NCBI RefSeq assembly: GCF_002917925.1
Contig: NZ_PPFE01000008.1
Coordinates: 1 to 64,000 of the forward strand
Source of the DNA: Roseovarius confluentis
Lineage (GTDB): Bacteria; Pseudomonadota; Alphaproteobacteria; Rhodobacterales; Rhodobacteraceae
Direction of reading: 5' to 3'
Length of the DNA stretch: 64,000 nt
Part shown: positions 44,039 to 52,165 of the stretch, one piece after another
Layout: every line of letters begins with the position of its first letter
Position numbering within the stretch: the first letter of the stretch is position 1
Program-made: the position numbers and the translations under genes
Notes under the pieces: generated by a model
Databases searched by the model: none
Told to the model about the DNA's origin: nothing
What the model saw: the letters and a program-made list of their open reading frames with translations, nothing else

Positions 44039-44623
44039 CTACTGGCTCGTGCCCTGGCACAGTGCCGCCAGGTTGCGGAACGCGTCAGTGGCCTGTTTGG
44101 CCTCGGACGCGGTCATGATGTCTGTGACTAAAAGTCGAAAAAAAGGTTGGTCCTCGTCATCGCGGACCAGTCGTGTCATTTCGCAGCCCTGCGCGGTGCA
44201 CGTGGCAGGCATCAGCGGGCCGAAGGTTTCCGGGTTGGACACCAGTTGGTCGTAAAGCGCATTGCCCGCCGCGATCCGGGTCGTGGCCTGCCAGTTCGGC
44301 ACAGGCGGCGTCAGGTCGAACCGTATCGCGACGGCCTCGCTTTGCGTCTCCAGCGAGATATCCCCTGGCGCCACGCTGCGAAGGTCGCCAGACATGACAA
44401 CGCGTGCATTGACGCCCTGCATCGTGCCCTCAGCATTCTGGGCAAAGGTACAGTCGGGGCGGATATCAAGGCTTGTTTGCGTCAGCCCAGCCGCGGTCGG
44501 CGGACCGTCATAGCGCACGAGCGCGCGCAGCGCCGCCGCCTGATCGGTGAAATCCGTCGCGGCCACGGACGGCGCACCGAGGGCGGCCAAAAACGCGCCA
44601 ATCAGCATCGGTCGCTTGCGCAT
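44039..44623 (-). CDS. Secreted hypothetical protein inside the pdh operon
   Basis: 194 residues with a signal peptide (cut near SVAATD, residue 23). Three Cys are present, at about residues 58, 142 and 146 ([19 protein letters not shown]), plus one near the end. It overlaps the pdhA stop by one base (ATGA) and ends 14 bases before pdhB, so it is translated with the operon although its product leaves the cytoplasm. Family not recognised. Confidence 0.75.
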   Translation of the reverse strand: MRKRPMLIGAFLAALGAPSVAATDFTDQAAALRALVRYDGPPTAAGLTQTSLDIRPDCTFAQNAEGTMQGVNARVVMSGDLRSVAPGDISLETQSEAVAIRFDLTPPVPNWQATTRIAAGNALYDQLVSNPETFGPLMPATCTAQGCEMTRLVRDDEDQPFFRLLVTDIMTASEAKQATDAFRNLAALCQGTSQ

Positions 44624-45633
44624 CAGGCGTCCTCACGCGTGTCTTCGACGTAAATGTCTGTCCAAAGCTCGGACACGTCCGGCTCTGCGCTTTCCTTGGC
44701 GAAATCGGCGGACTTGTTCACCACGTCCTTGATTTCCTTGTCGATCGCCTTGAGGTCCTCTTCGCTGGCGTGCTTGCCCTCCAGAAGCAGCTCGCGCACG
44801 TGCTCGATACAGTCCTTCTCGTCGCGCATCTTCTGCACTTCCTCGCGCGTGCGGTACTTGGCCGGGTCGGACATCGAGTGCCCGCGATACCGATAGGTCT
44901 TCACTTCCAGGATATACGGCCCGTCGCCCTTGCGGCAGTGCGCCACCGCCTTCGCACCGGCCTCCTTCACGGCCAGCACGTCCATCCCGTCGACGGCCTC
45001 GCCGGGGATGCCGAAAGCCTCGCCGCGGGTGTAGATGTCGGGGGTCGAGGTCGAGCGTTTTTGCGAGGTGCCCATGGCGTACTGGTTGTTCTCGATGACG
45101 AACACGACCGGCAGTTTCCACAAAGCGGCCATGTTGAACGTCTCGTAGACCTGGCCCTGGTTCGCCGCGCCGTCCCCGAAGTAGGTGAAGGTCACGCGGT
45201 CATTGCCCTTGTACTGATCGGCCAGCGCCAGCCCCGCACCCAGCGGCACGTTCGCGCCCACGATCCCGTGCCCGCCATAGAAATCCTTCTCGCGGCTGAA
45301 CATGTGCATCGAGCCGCCCTTGCCCTTGGAATAACCGCCCTCGCGGCCCGTCAACTCGGCCATCACGCCGTCGGGGTCCATGCCACAGGCCAGCATGTGC
45401 CCGTGGTCGCGATAGGTGGTGATGCGCTTGTCACCCTCTTCGGCAGTGGCTTCCAGCCCCACGACAACCGCTTCCTGTCCGATGTAGAGGTGACAGAACC
45501 CGCCGATCAGGCCCATCCCGTACAGCTGGCCGGCCTTCTCCTCGAATCGACGCACCAGCAACATGTCGCGGTAGTACTTTTTCAATTCATCGGCGGAAAC
45601 GTTTGGTTTCTTTGTGGTTTTTCTGGCAGCCAT
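44623..45633 (-). CDS. pdhA: Pyruvate dehydrogenase E1 alpha
   Basis: 336 residues, normal length. The thiamine diphosphate site is GDGAANQGQVYETFNMAALW (Gly-Asp-Gly to Asn) and the phosphorylation-loop region YRYRGHSMSDPAKYRTREEV is present. It decarboxylates pyruvate together with E1 beta. First gene of the operon, with a long AT-rich leader and a palindrome upstream. Confidence 0.97.
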   Translation of the reverse strand: MAARKTTKKPNVSADELKKYYRDMLLVRRFEEKAGQLYGMGLIGGFCHLYIGQEAVVVGLEATAEEGDKRITTYRDHGHMLACGMDPDGVMAELTGREGGYSKGKGGSMHMFSREKDFYGGHGIVGANVPLGAGLALADQYKGNDRVTFTYFGDGAANQGQVYETFNMAALWKLPVVFVIENNQYAMGTSQKRSTSTPDIYTRGEAFGIPGEAVDGMDVLAVKEAGAKAVAHCRKGDGPYILEVKTYRYRGHSMSDPAKYRTREEVQKMRDEKDCIEHVRELLLEGKHASEEDLKAIDKEIKDVVNKSADFAKESAEPDVSELWTDIYVEDTREDA

Positions 45634-45660
45634 GCGGGCGGGCTCCTGTGCTGAAAAAGG

Positions 45661-45678
45661 TAGTTTAGCCTTAAACTA
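45661..45678. promoter_or_regulatory. Operator-like palindrome upstream of pdhA
   Basis: TAGTTTA and TAAACTA arms with a GCCT centre lie 28 bases upstream of the pdhA ATG. On the minus strand TATAAGAT, a good -10 box, immediately precedes it, so a bound protein would cover the start site. A second perfect palindrome, TGACGCAGCGTCA, lies at 45718-45730. The regulator is unknown. Confidence 0.45.
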
Positions 45679-45775
45679 TCTTATACAGGACTCGCCCGGA
45701 TTTTTCGAGGGGGATTTTGACGCAGCGTCAGATCACGCCGGCTGACCAGGTCAACGCTGCTGTTCGGGGGAACCG

Positions 45776-46021
45776 CTAGGCGCGGTCGTCCTCCTTGATA
45801 TCCGGATCGTTGTAGTTGCTGGGATCGAACTCTTCGGGATCATAGGCTGTTTCGTCTTCGCCGATGCCGGTCACGTGGGTCGTGCCGCTCTCCTCGTCAT
45901 AGGCCAATCCATAGGTCGCCCGGCCCTCGGACTTGTAGCGCGAATACTCGTGATATCCCGCATAGACGAAGGCCAGCGCGAAGGGCGACACGATAAGGGC
46001 TGCCACCAGTTGCGCACTCAT
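45776..46021 (-). CDS. Small membrane protein with acidic tail
   Basis: 81 residues from the ATG at 46021. One N-terminal helix (LVAALIVSPFALAFVYAGYH) is followed by a Glu/Asp-rich soluble tail of about 55 residues (DETAYDPEEFDPSNYNDPDI). AGGAGTGCAATC precedes the start. The function is unknown. It lies between pdhA and ftsB regions on the same strand as both. Confidence 0.75.
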   Translation of the reverse strand: MSAQLVAALIVSPFALAFVYAGYHEYSRYKSEGRATYGLAYDEESGTTHVTGIGEDETAYDPEEFDPSNYNDPDIKEDDRA

Positions 46022-46176
46022 GATTGCACTCCTCTCCTTGCCGTTCTTGCGCACGGGCCGGTCGGACCGGCCCGACATGCGCTCTTGCTCGTACCAAAAC
46101 ACCTAGCCTAGGTTTGCGGCACGTCCAACAATCGGCCGGGTCCGCACACCGCTCAAGCCACACCGAAGGTGACATC

Positions 46177-46581
46177 ATGTGCCCATCCTCCGCAAGCCCC
46201 GACGGCGCAGAGGCGCCCTGCGGTCCGGACGAACATGTCGTTTTCCTTGGCCGGCTTGCCGAAACCGGGGAAACGCTCTGCGTCTCCCTGCAACCGGGTC
46301 TCTTCTACGGCTTTCACCTCGGCGCGCCGGATCAAGTGCCGCGTGTCGCGTTCAGCGTTGACGCAATGCAGGTTACCGGCGATTTCGACTGGGTGCGGAG
46401 CGATGGCACCGCGTCGGCGTCCCTCTCGCTTTGGCATGCAGGTGTGACCTACCGCATGGGCGTCAGTCGTGCCGAGCCCGGAGCGGCGCCGCCAATGGGC
46501 GTGCTGGAAATCGAGGGCGCCAGCCGGGAAACCCTTGCGCTCGTGCCCGCCTCGATCATCCATGATCTGCCGCTCGCGTGA
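46177..46581 (+). CDS. Hypothetical protein
   Basis: 134 residues, soluble, without signal peptide. GAAGGTGA precedes the ATG at 46177. It contains a beta-rich pattern (HVVFLGRLAETGETLCVSLQ, VTYRMGVSRAEPG) and a single Cys pair near the start (MCPSS, APCGPDEH). Family not recognised. It is divergent to the small membrane protein before it and convergent with ftsB. Confidence 0.6.
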   Translation: MCPSSASPDGAEAPCGPDEHVVFLGRLAETGETLCVSLQPGLFYGFHLGAPDQVPRVAFSVDAMQVTGDFDWVRSDGTASASLSLWHAGVTYRMGVSRAEPGAAPPMGVLEIEGASRETLALVPASIIHDLPLA

Positions 46582-46620
46582 AGCCCTCGCCAAGATTGCC
46601 CGGACCCGGGGGAGGGGGGC

Positions 46621-46920
46621 TCAGCGGATGACGATCTCATCGGCGCGCAGCATCCCCAGAACCTCGCGCGCCTGCTGGTCCAACAGGTCGAGGTCCAGGT
46701 AGGTGTCCGACAGACGCCGGGTCAGGTTCTCCATCCGGTCCACCTGTCCGTCCAGCACCGCCAGTTGCTTGCGAAGTTCGGCCTCGCCCGATTCGATCTC
46801 GGCGCGGCGGAACAGGCCATAGTCGCCCTGCACCGCGGCAAAGGTGAAATACGCCCCCAGCCCAAAGGCTATGGCGAAATAGATCAACACACCGAATGCG
46901 GGGCGCTTGCGCGATTTCAT
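46621..46920 (-). CDS. ftsB: FtsB/DivIC-type septum formation protein
   Basis: 99 residues: one N-terminal membrane helix (VLIYFAIAFGLGAYFTFAAV), then a coiled coil (EIESGEAELRKQLAVLDGQV) and the conserved end LDQQAREVLGMLRADEIVI. It is a bitopic division protein that joins FtsL and FtsQ. In related bacteria it commonly lies near eno and pdhA, and pdhA is 1 kb away here. Confidence 0.88.
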   Translation of the reverse strand: MKSRKRPAFGVLIYFAIAFGLGAYFTFAAVQGDYGLFRRAEIESGEAELRKQLAVLDGQVDRMENLTRRLSDTYLDLDLLDQQAREVLGMLRADEIVIR

Positions 46921-47057
46921 GACTGCTCTTTCTGCCTCTGCCGCCCGCCTCTTTTCGGGCGGTGCCCGCTCACAATGACACAGGCGATTCGCTTTGTGAA
47001 TCCCCTTTCACATCAAACCTCTTAAAGGCTACTACTCGTCCTCAAGGAGAGTCATTC

Positions 47058-48674
47058 ATGCCACAACTGCCCCCCGACGCCGCGCTGCTCACCCATGACG
47101 TGACCAATCAGCCCGACGCCCGTGGCGATGTGGACCTTTATGCCACCGATCCGGCGCTGGCCGACCATGCCGGCGCGGCGGGTGCGGACACCGCGCATCT
47201 TGCGGCCTACGGCGAAACCATTGGCACCGCCGCCATGGCCGAGGCGGGCCGCGCGGCCAACCGCAACCCGCCTGAATTGCTGCTCTTCGATGCCGGTGGC
47301 CGCAGGCTCGACGAGCTGCGCTTTCACCCCGCCTATCACGACCTCATGCGCAGCGGCATCGGCGCGGGCTATGCCGCCATCGCGTGGGAAGGGGCGGCGG
47401 GCGGCCACGCCACCCACGCCGCGATGGTCTATCTGACATCGCAGGTCGAGCCGGGCGTATGCTGCCCCATGACCATGACCTACGCCGCTGTCCCCGCGCT
47501 ACAGGCCGACACCGCGCTCTTCGACACGTGGGCGCCCAAACTGCTCAGCCGCGCCTACGACCCGTCGCCGAAACCGCTGGCGCGCAAGCCCGGCGCGACG
47601 CTTGGCATGGCCATGACCGAGAAACAGGGCGGCTCGGATGTGCGCGCCAATACCACCCGTGCCGCGCCCGATGGCGACACCTATGTGCTGCGCGGTCACA
47701 AGTGGTTCTGCTCGGCGCCCATGTCCGACGGCTTCCTGACGCTGGCGCAAGCGCCCGGAGGCCTGACCTGTTTCCTCGTGCCCCGGTGGCTGGAGGGATG
47801 GCGCAACACGATCCACATCCAGCGCCTCAAGGACAAGTTGGGCAACCGCGCCAACGCGTCCGCGGAAATCGAATATGCCGACGCGGTGGCCTATCGGCTG
47901 GGCGACGAAGGCGAGGGCGTGAAGACCATCGTCGAGATGGTGCACCACACGCGCCTCGACACCGCCATGGCCCCCGCGGGCCTGATGCGCGCCGCCCTGG
48001 GCCACGCCGCCCATTGGGCCCGCCGTCGCACGGCCTTTCAGAAGACACTGATCGACCAGCCATTGATGCGGTCGGTGCTCTCGGACCTGGCACTCGACTG
48101 GGAAGGCACGCTGGCGCTGGGGATGTTCGTCGCCGGGCAGTTCGACCGCGACACAGACGAGGCCCGCGCCTTTTCCCGCGTCGCCGTCGCGCTGGCCAAG
48201 TACATCGGCAACAAGCTTTGCCCGAACGTGGTCTACGAGGCGATGGAGGCGATGGGCGGCATGGGCTATGTCGAGGACACGCCCCTGCCGCTCCTCTACC
48301 GCGAGGCGCCGCTCAATTCGATCTGGGAAGGCTCGGGGAACGTGATCTGCCTCGACATCCTGCGCACCCTGCGGAAAGTGCCTCTGTCGGGCGAGGTGCT
48401 CAGCCGCGAGTTGGGCGCCGTGGCCGGGCAATACCGGCACTACGACGCGGCGCTCAATGCCCACATCACCCGTTTTCCGCGCCTGCCGGACGAGGCGCAG
48501 GCCCGCTGGTATGTCGAAAGCCTCGCCACGCTGCTGACCGCCTCGGTGCTCATCCGTCACGCGCCGCCTGATGTGGCCGAAGCCTACGTGGCCACGCGAC
48601 TGGCGGGCGAACGGGGCCGCACCACCGGTGCCATCGGCGCTGTCGACACCGACGCGATCCTGTCGCGGTTATAG
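47058..48674 (+). CDS. Acyl-CoA dehydrogenase, AidB-like
   Basis: 538 residues, longer than standard acyl-CoA dehydrogenases (about 380) and typical of the AidB/ACAD11-like branch. FAD-binding segments include GMAMTEKQGGSDVRANTTRA and WFCSAPMSDGFLTLAQ. The late motif LYREAPLNSIWEGSGNVICL is the AidB signature. I chose the ATG at 47058 (AAGGAGA upstream). AidB itself is linked to alkylation damage, but many relatives are catabolic; which applies here is unclear. Confidence 0.88.
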   Translation: MPQLPPDAALLTHDVTNQPDARGDVDLYATDPALADHAGAAGADTAHLAAYGETIGTAAMAEAGRAANRNPPELLLFDAGGRRLDELRFHPAYHDLMRSGIGAGYAAIAWEGAAGGHATHAAMVYLTSQVEPGVCCPMTMTYAAVPALQADTALFDTWAPKLLSRAYDPSPKPLARKPGATLGMAMTEKQGGSDVRANTTRAAPDGDTYVLRGHKWFCSAPMSDGFLTLAQAPGGLTCFLVPRWLEGWRNTIHIQRLKDKLGNRANASAEIEYADAVAYRLGDEGEGVKTIVEMVHHTRLDTAMAPAGLMRAALGHAAHWARRRTAFQKTLIDQPLMRSVLSDLALDWEGTLALGMFVAGQFDRDTDEARAFSRVAVALAKYIGNKLCPNVVYEAMEAMGGMGYVEDTPLPLLYREAPLNSIWEGSGNVICLDILRTLRKVPLSGEVLSRELGAVAGQYRHYDAALNAHITRFPRLPDEAQARWYVESLATLLTASVLIRHAPPDVAEAYVATRLAGERGRTTGAIGAVDTDAILSRL

Positions 48675-48701
48675 AACGTCGCGCGGCCCAGCATGCCGCC
48701 C

Positions 48702-48722
48702 GTCCCGGGCCTGACCCGCGAC
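48702..48722. repeat. Short palindromic repeat (family 1)
   Basis: Single copy GTCCCGGGCCTGACCCGCGA, one arm imperfect, between two convergent genes. Confidence 0.65.
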
Positions 48723-48724
48723 CT

Positions 48725-50263
48725 CTACGCCTTCAGATGAATCGCGAACTTCCGCCGTATCTCCGCATCCAGCATCGGGTTCAACCGGGCCGCCGACGCC
48801 TGAGCCAAAATTTCTTCTTTCCGCGCCACGGCCTTCTCCACAAGGTCCGGCTTGCCCAACTCCACCCATTCCTTGGGCGACGACCTGTCCCCCAGCGTGG
48901 GGTAACAATGATCCCGCTGCATCCGCGCCAGCGTCGCTTCGGTCCCCAGGTAATGCCCCGGCCCGCCGATACAGACCGCTTCCATCTGGTCCAGCGCCAG
49001 CGTCTCGTCATCCACCTCGATCCCGCGCACGCAGCGCAGCGCCTGACCAATGAGGTCATCGCTCAGGATCAGGCTCTCGTGACAGAACCCCAAGAGCGAG
49101 GCGTGCATCCCCGCTGCCTCGTAGATCATGTTCACGCCCGCAAGCCCGGCCATTACGTTCGAGCACATCTGCTCCCACCCGGCCTGCATATCTGGCAGCT
49201 TGGCATCCGACGCACCGCCCGCCGCCCCGCCGGGCAACCCATAGAACTGGTGCATCTGCGCGCAGCCCGCGCTTAGCAATGCCTGCTCGCCCGACCCGAT
49301 CGACATCGCGCCGGTCCGCAGATCCAGCCCGAAGGGCCAGGTGCCAAAGATCGCCGGATGCCCGGGCTTCACCGCGTTCACGTAAACCAGTCCCGCCAGG
49401 CATTCCGCCGTGGCCTGCATGATCGCCCCCGCGATGGTCGACGGCGCGGTGGCCCCGGCCATTCCGGCCGACAGCAGCAGCACGGGCATCCCGCCTTCGA
49501 TGCACCGCTCCATTACCTCGCAGGACTCGGTCGCGAACCGCATCGGCGGCACCACGAAGCAGTTTGAGTTGCTGACGAACGGCCGCGTGCGGAATTTATC
49601 CTCGCCGCCCGCGATCATGTAGAGCATCTCCAGCGCCGGACCGACATGATGCGGCTCGGTAAAGGATGTGCCCACATGCTTCGTCGTGCCGGTGCAGCAA
49701 GCATAGACGGTGTTCAGCTCCATCTCCATGTTGTCGGGAATGTCCCGCGCCACCATGGGCCGCTGACAGAAATGCACGTTGTCCAGGACGTCGACAATGC
49801 GGGCGGCATCATGCAAATCCTGCAGCGTGCTTTCGCGGTAATTCCGCCCGTTCACATCCACCATGTTCACGGCGGCTCCGGCCGTGCCGTAATGCACCCG
49901 GGCGCCGCCAAGACGCAGGTCGTTGACCCCGTCGCGGCTATACAGGGTGATCTCCCGGTTGGCCCGCGCGATGGTCTCCTCCACCAGCGCACGGGGAAAG
50001 CGCAGGCGCCCGTCTTCGCCGAGCTCGGCCCCCGCGTCGGTCAAGTAAGCGATCCCGCTCGGCGGCGCGCCCGACAACCCGATGCGTTCCAGCGCATCGA
50101 GCGCCGCGTCGTGGATGCGCCCGATCTGCGCGTCCGTCAGCACCTTCAGCGTGCCGCCCTCCATACCGGCGCGGACCGGGCGGATCGTGGCATCGAGCGG
50201 GGCCGCCCGGTTGGCGCGACGCGCGGCGCGGCCTCCGGTACGGCGAGGGGAAAGATTGTTCAT
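48725..50263 (-). CDS. Trimethylamine methyltransferase (MttB) family protein, non-pyrrolysine type
   Basis: 512 residues, an MttB-superfamily barrel (ALDALERIGLSGAPPSGIAY near the start, CCTGTTKHVGTSFTEPHHVG, GGPGHYLGTEATLARMQRDH near the end). There is no in-frame TAG, so it lacks the pyrrolysine of archaeal MttB. Bacterial relatives (MtgB, MtpB, MtyB) demethylate glycine betaine, proline betaine or similar compounds and pass the methyl to a corrinoid protein. No corrinoid protein is encoded beside it. Betaine use is plausible in a marine bacterium. Confidence 0.85.
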   Translation of the reverse strand: MNNLSPRRTGGRAARRANRAAPLDATIRPVRAGMEGGTLKVLTDAQIGRIHDAALDALERIGLSGAPPSGIAYLTDAGAELGEDGRLRFPRALVEETIARANREITLYSRDGVNDLRLGGARVHYGTAGAAVNMVDVNGRNYRESTLQDLHDAARIVDVLDNVHFCQRPMVARDIPDNMEMELNTVYACCTGTTKHVGTSFTEPHHVGPALEMLYMIAGGEDKFRTRPFVSNSNCFVVPPMRFATESCEVMERCIEGGMPVLLLSAGMAGATAPSTIAGAIMQATAECLAGLVYVNAVKPGHPAIFGTWPFGLDLRTGAMSIGSGEQALLSAGCAQMHQFYGLPGGAAGGASDAKLPDMQAGWEQMCSNVMAGLAGVNMIYEAAGMHASLLGFCHESLILSDDLIGQALRCVRGIEVDDETLALDQMEAVCIGGPGHYLGTEATLARMQRDHCYPTLGDRSSPKEWVELGKPDLVEKAVARKEEILAQASAARLNPMLDAEIRRKFAIHLKA

Positions 50264-50546
50264 GTCGGGGTCCTTGGATAAAGGGAAAGGGCAGGGGGGA
50301 GCGGTGTCTCAGCCCCGTCCCGGCCGCCCCCGCGCGGCCCGCCCTCGGTCAGCCCCGATCGTGCGGACCACCCGTGTTATCTTGCAGCGCTGCGCCATGC
50401 GCGGCCCTCCATCGCCAGCCCGCATGCGCTTGACCGCATCGCTGGGCCCAATGGTCGATTTAAGGCCGCGCGCCGGCGTCCGATCTGTCCCGAAAGCGAC
50501 GCATTGTCCAGAAACGACAAAATCTTACGCCGCAGGGCAGCGAACG

Positions 50547-50577
50547 TAAAAAGGCCCGCGTGCGTGTCGCGGGCCTT
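50547..50577 (-). terminator. Terminator of the 27-residue gene
   Basis: Ten-base stem AAGGCCCGCG/CGCGGGCCTT with a 7-base loop, TTTTT on the minus strand, 20 bases after the stop of the small gene. Confidence 0.9.
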
Positions 50578-50597
50578 TATATCGTGTGTCTGGTCTC

Positions 50598-50681
50598 TTA
50601 CAGCGCCGCCAGGATCGTGGCCGGCAGACCGACCATGCCTCCAAGGATAAGCGCCATGGACAGTCCCAGTCCCTTGAACAT
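50598..50681 (-). CDS. 27-residue single-helix membrane peptide
   Basis: A very short gene: MFKGLGLSMALILGGMVG then LPATILAAL. AGGAGGAAAGAG directly upstream of the ATG is a near-perfect ribosome site, and a strong terminator follows 20 bases after the stop. The peptide is one hydrophobic helix with a Lys at the N-terminus and Gly spacing like GxxxG packing motifs. These three signs together support a real, separately transcribed gene. Function unknown; small subunits of membrane complexes and toxin-like peptides look similar. Confidence 0.75.
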   Translation of the reverse strand: MFKGLGLSMALILGGMVGLPATILAAL

Positions 50682-50824
50682 CTCTTTCCTCCTGTTTGCT
50701 TTTGTTGCAGGCAGGAAATGTGTTGCATTGTAAGGGCTTCGACGCGACCGGCGGTCGCAGAGGCGCGTTGGTCAGAGCGACGCGCGCCGTCCGGCCCGAC
50801 CGCGCGGCAGTTCAATAGCCACCC

Positions 50825-50845
50825 GTCCCGGGCCTGACCCGGAAC
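50825..50845. repeat. Short palindromic repeat (family 1)
   Basis: Single copy GTCCCGGGCCTGACCCGGAA, 14 bases after the end of the aminotransferase gene. Confidence 0.7.
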
Positions 50846-50859
50846 CTCTCACCCCTCCG

Positions 50860-52044
50860 TCAGGCCGCCACGCCCGCCAGCTCCGCGGCCATCTCCACCA
50901 GCCGCGCCAGCGCCTCGCTCAGCCGGTCGTCCGGCACGGTCAACGCGACGCGCACATGCCCCGCCGCGGCTTTCCCGAAACTCTCGCCCGGCATCACCGC
51001 CACCTTGTGCCGGTCCAGCAGGCGCAGGGCAAACTCTTCGCCCGACAGCCCCGTCGCCCGCACGTCCAGCATCACGAACATCGCCCCCTGCGCCGGGATC
51101 GGGCGCACAACGTCCTGGCCGTCCAGAAGCCCCAGCACCAGGTCACGTCGCCGCCGGAAAGGGGCCGCGACCTCTTCCTCGAAATCCGCGCCTTTCCCAA
51201 GCGCGTAACAGGCCGCCTCCTGCACGAAGCCCGCCACGCCATAGGTCGTATGGGTCGACAGGTTGCCCATGTGCAGAATCGCCTCTTCCGGCCCCACGAC
51301 CCAGCCGATCCGGCTGCCGGTCATCGCGTGGCTCTTGGACAGCGAACCGATCACCATCGTGCGCTCGGCCATACTGTCCAGCATCCGGGGGCTGACATGG
51401 TCGCCCTCCCAAAGCTGCGTGTCATAAACCTCGTCCGAGATCAGCCACATATCGTGATCCCGGCAGACCCGCGCGATCCCCTCCAGCGTCTCACGGCCAT
51501 AGACCGCGCCGGTCGGGTTGTTCGGCGTGTTGATCAGCAGGCTTTTCGCGCCCTGCGTCGCCGCCGCCGCGATATCCGCGGGGTCGGGCTGGAACATCCG
51601 TTCGGGCCGCGCGGCCACCGCCACGTCCCGCGCGCCCACGGCCCGGATCGTGCCGGGGTAGGTGGCATAGAACGGGTCGATATAAAGCGCCCGGTCGCCC
51701 TCGTCACAGGCGGCATGATGCGCCGCAAAAAGCCCCGCCTGTCCGCCCGGCACCACCAGCACGTTGTCCGGCGTCGTCGTGATACCTGTTCGCGCCGTCA
51801 CCCGCTCGGCGACCGTCTCGCGCAGGTTCAGGTTGCCGTTGAACATGGAATAGCCCACGTGCCCCGCCTTCGTGGCGGCGTGCATCGCATCGAGGATGCT
51901 GTCATCGGTGCCGACATCATGCTCGCCGATCGTCAGCATGGCGACATCCTCGCCCGCCTCGATCATGTCCTTGGCCTTGTAATAGACGTCCCAGCCGTCC
52001 GACCCGCCGCCCGTCAGCCCCGTGATCCGCTTCGACAATGCCAT
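50860..52044 (-). CDS. Pyridoxal-phosphate aminotransferase, class I/II
   Basis: 394 residues. The PLP Lys lies in SLSKSHAMTGSRIGWVVG, with NTPNNPTGAVY and SDEVYDTQLW before it, as in aspartate-type aminotransferases. I chose the ATG at 52044 with GGGAGC upstream; a longer start at 52056 is possible. The amino-acid substrate cannot be told from the sequence, and no biosynthetic partner is adjacent. Confidence 0.88.
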   Translation of the reverse strand: MALSKRITGLTGGGSDGWDVYYKAKDMIEAGEDVAMLTIGEHDVGTDDSILDAMHAATKAGHVGYSMFNGNLNLRETVAERVTARTGITTTPDNVLVVPGGQAGLFAAHHAACDEGDRALYIDPFYATYPGTIRAVGARDVAVAARPERMFQPDPADIAAAATQGAKSLLINTPNNPTGAVYGRETLEGIARVCRDHDMWLISDEVYDTQLWEGDHVSPRMLDSMAERTMVIGSLSKSHAMTGSRIGWVVGPEEAILHMGNLSTHTTYGVAGFVQEAACYALGKGADFEEEVAAPFRRRRDLVLGLLDGQDVVRPIPAQGAMFVMLDVRATGLSGEEFALRLLDRHKVAVMPGESFGKAAAGHVRVALTVPDDRLSEALARLVEMAAELAGVAA

Positions 52045-52165
52045 GCCTGCTCCCATTACCAGTCTGGGCCACTTGGCCGAGAGGGCAGGGGACTGTCAAG
52101 CGGACCGGCGTCAGAACACGCGCACGCTGTGACACGAGAAAGAGAAAACTTCTATGCGTCGTAGG

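Noticed and set aside
41187-44255. Plus-strand open frame of 1022 codons over the pdh genes
   Set aside because: Mirror of pdhB and pdhC; the regularity comes from the lipoyl-domain duplication, not from a gene.
48725-50263. Pyrrolysine-containing MttB
   Set aside because: No in-frame amber codon is present, and the barrel is complete without one.
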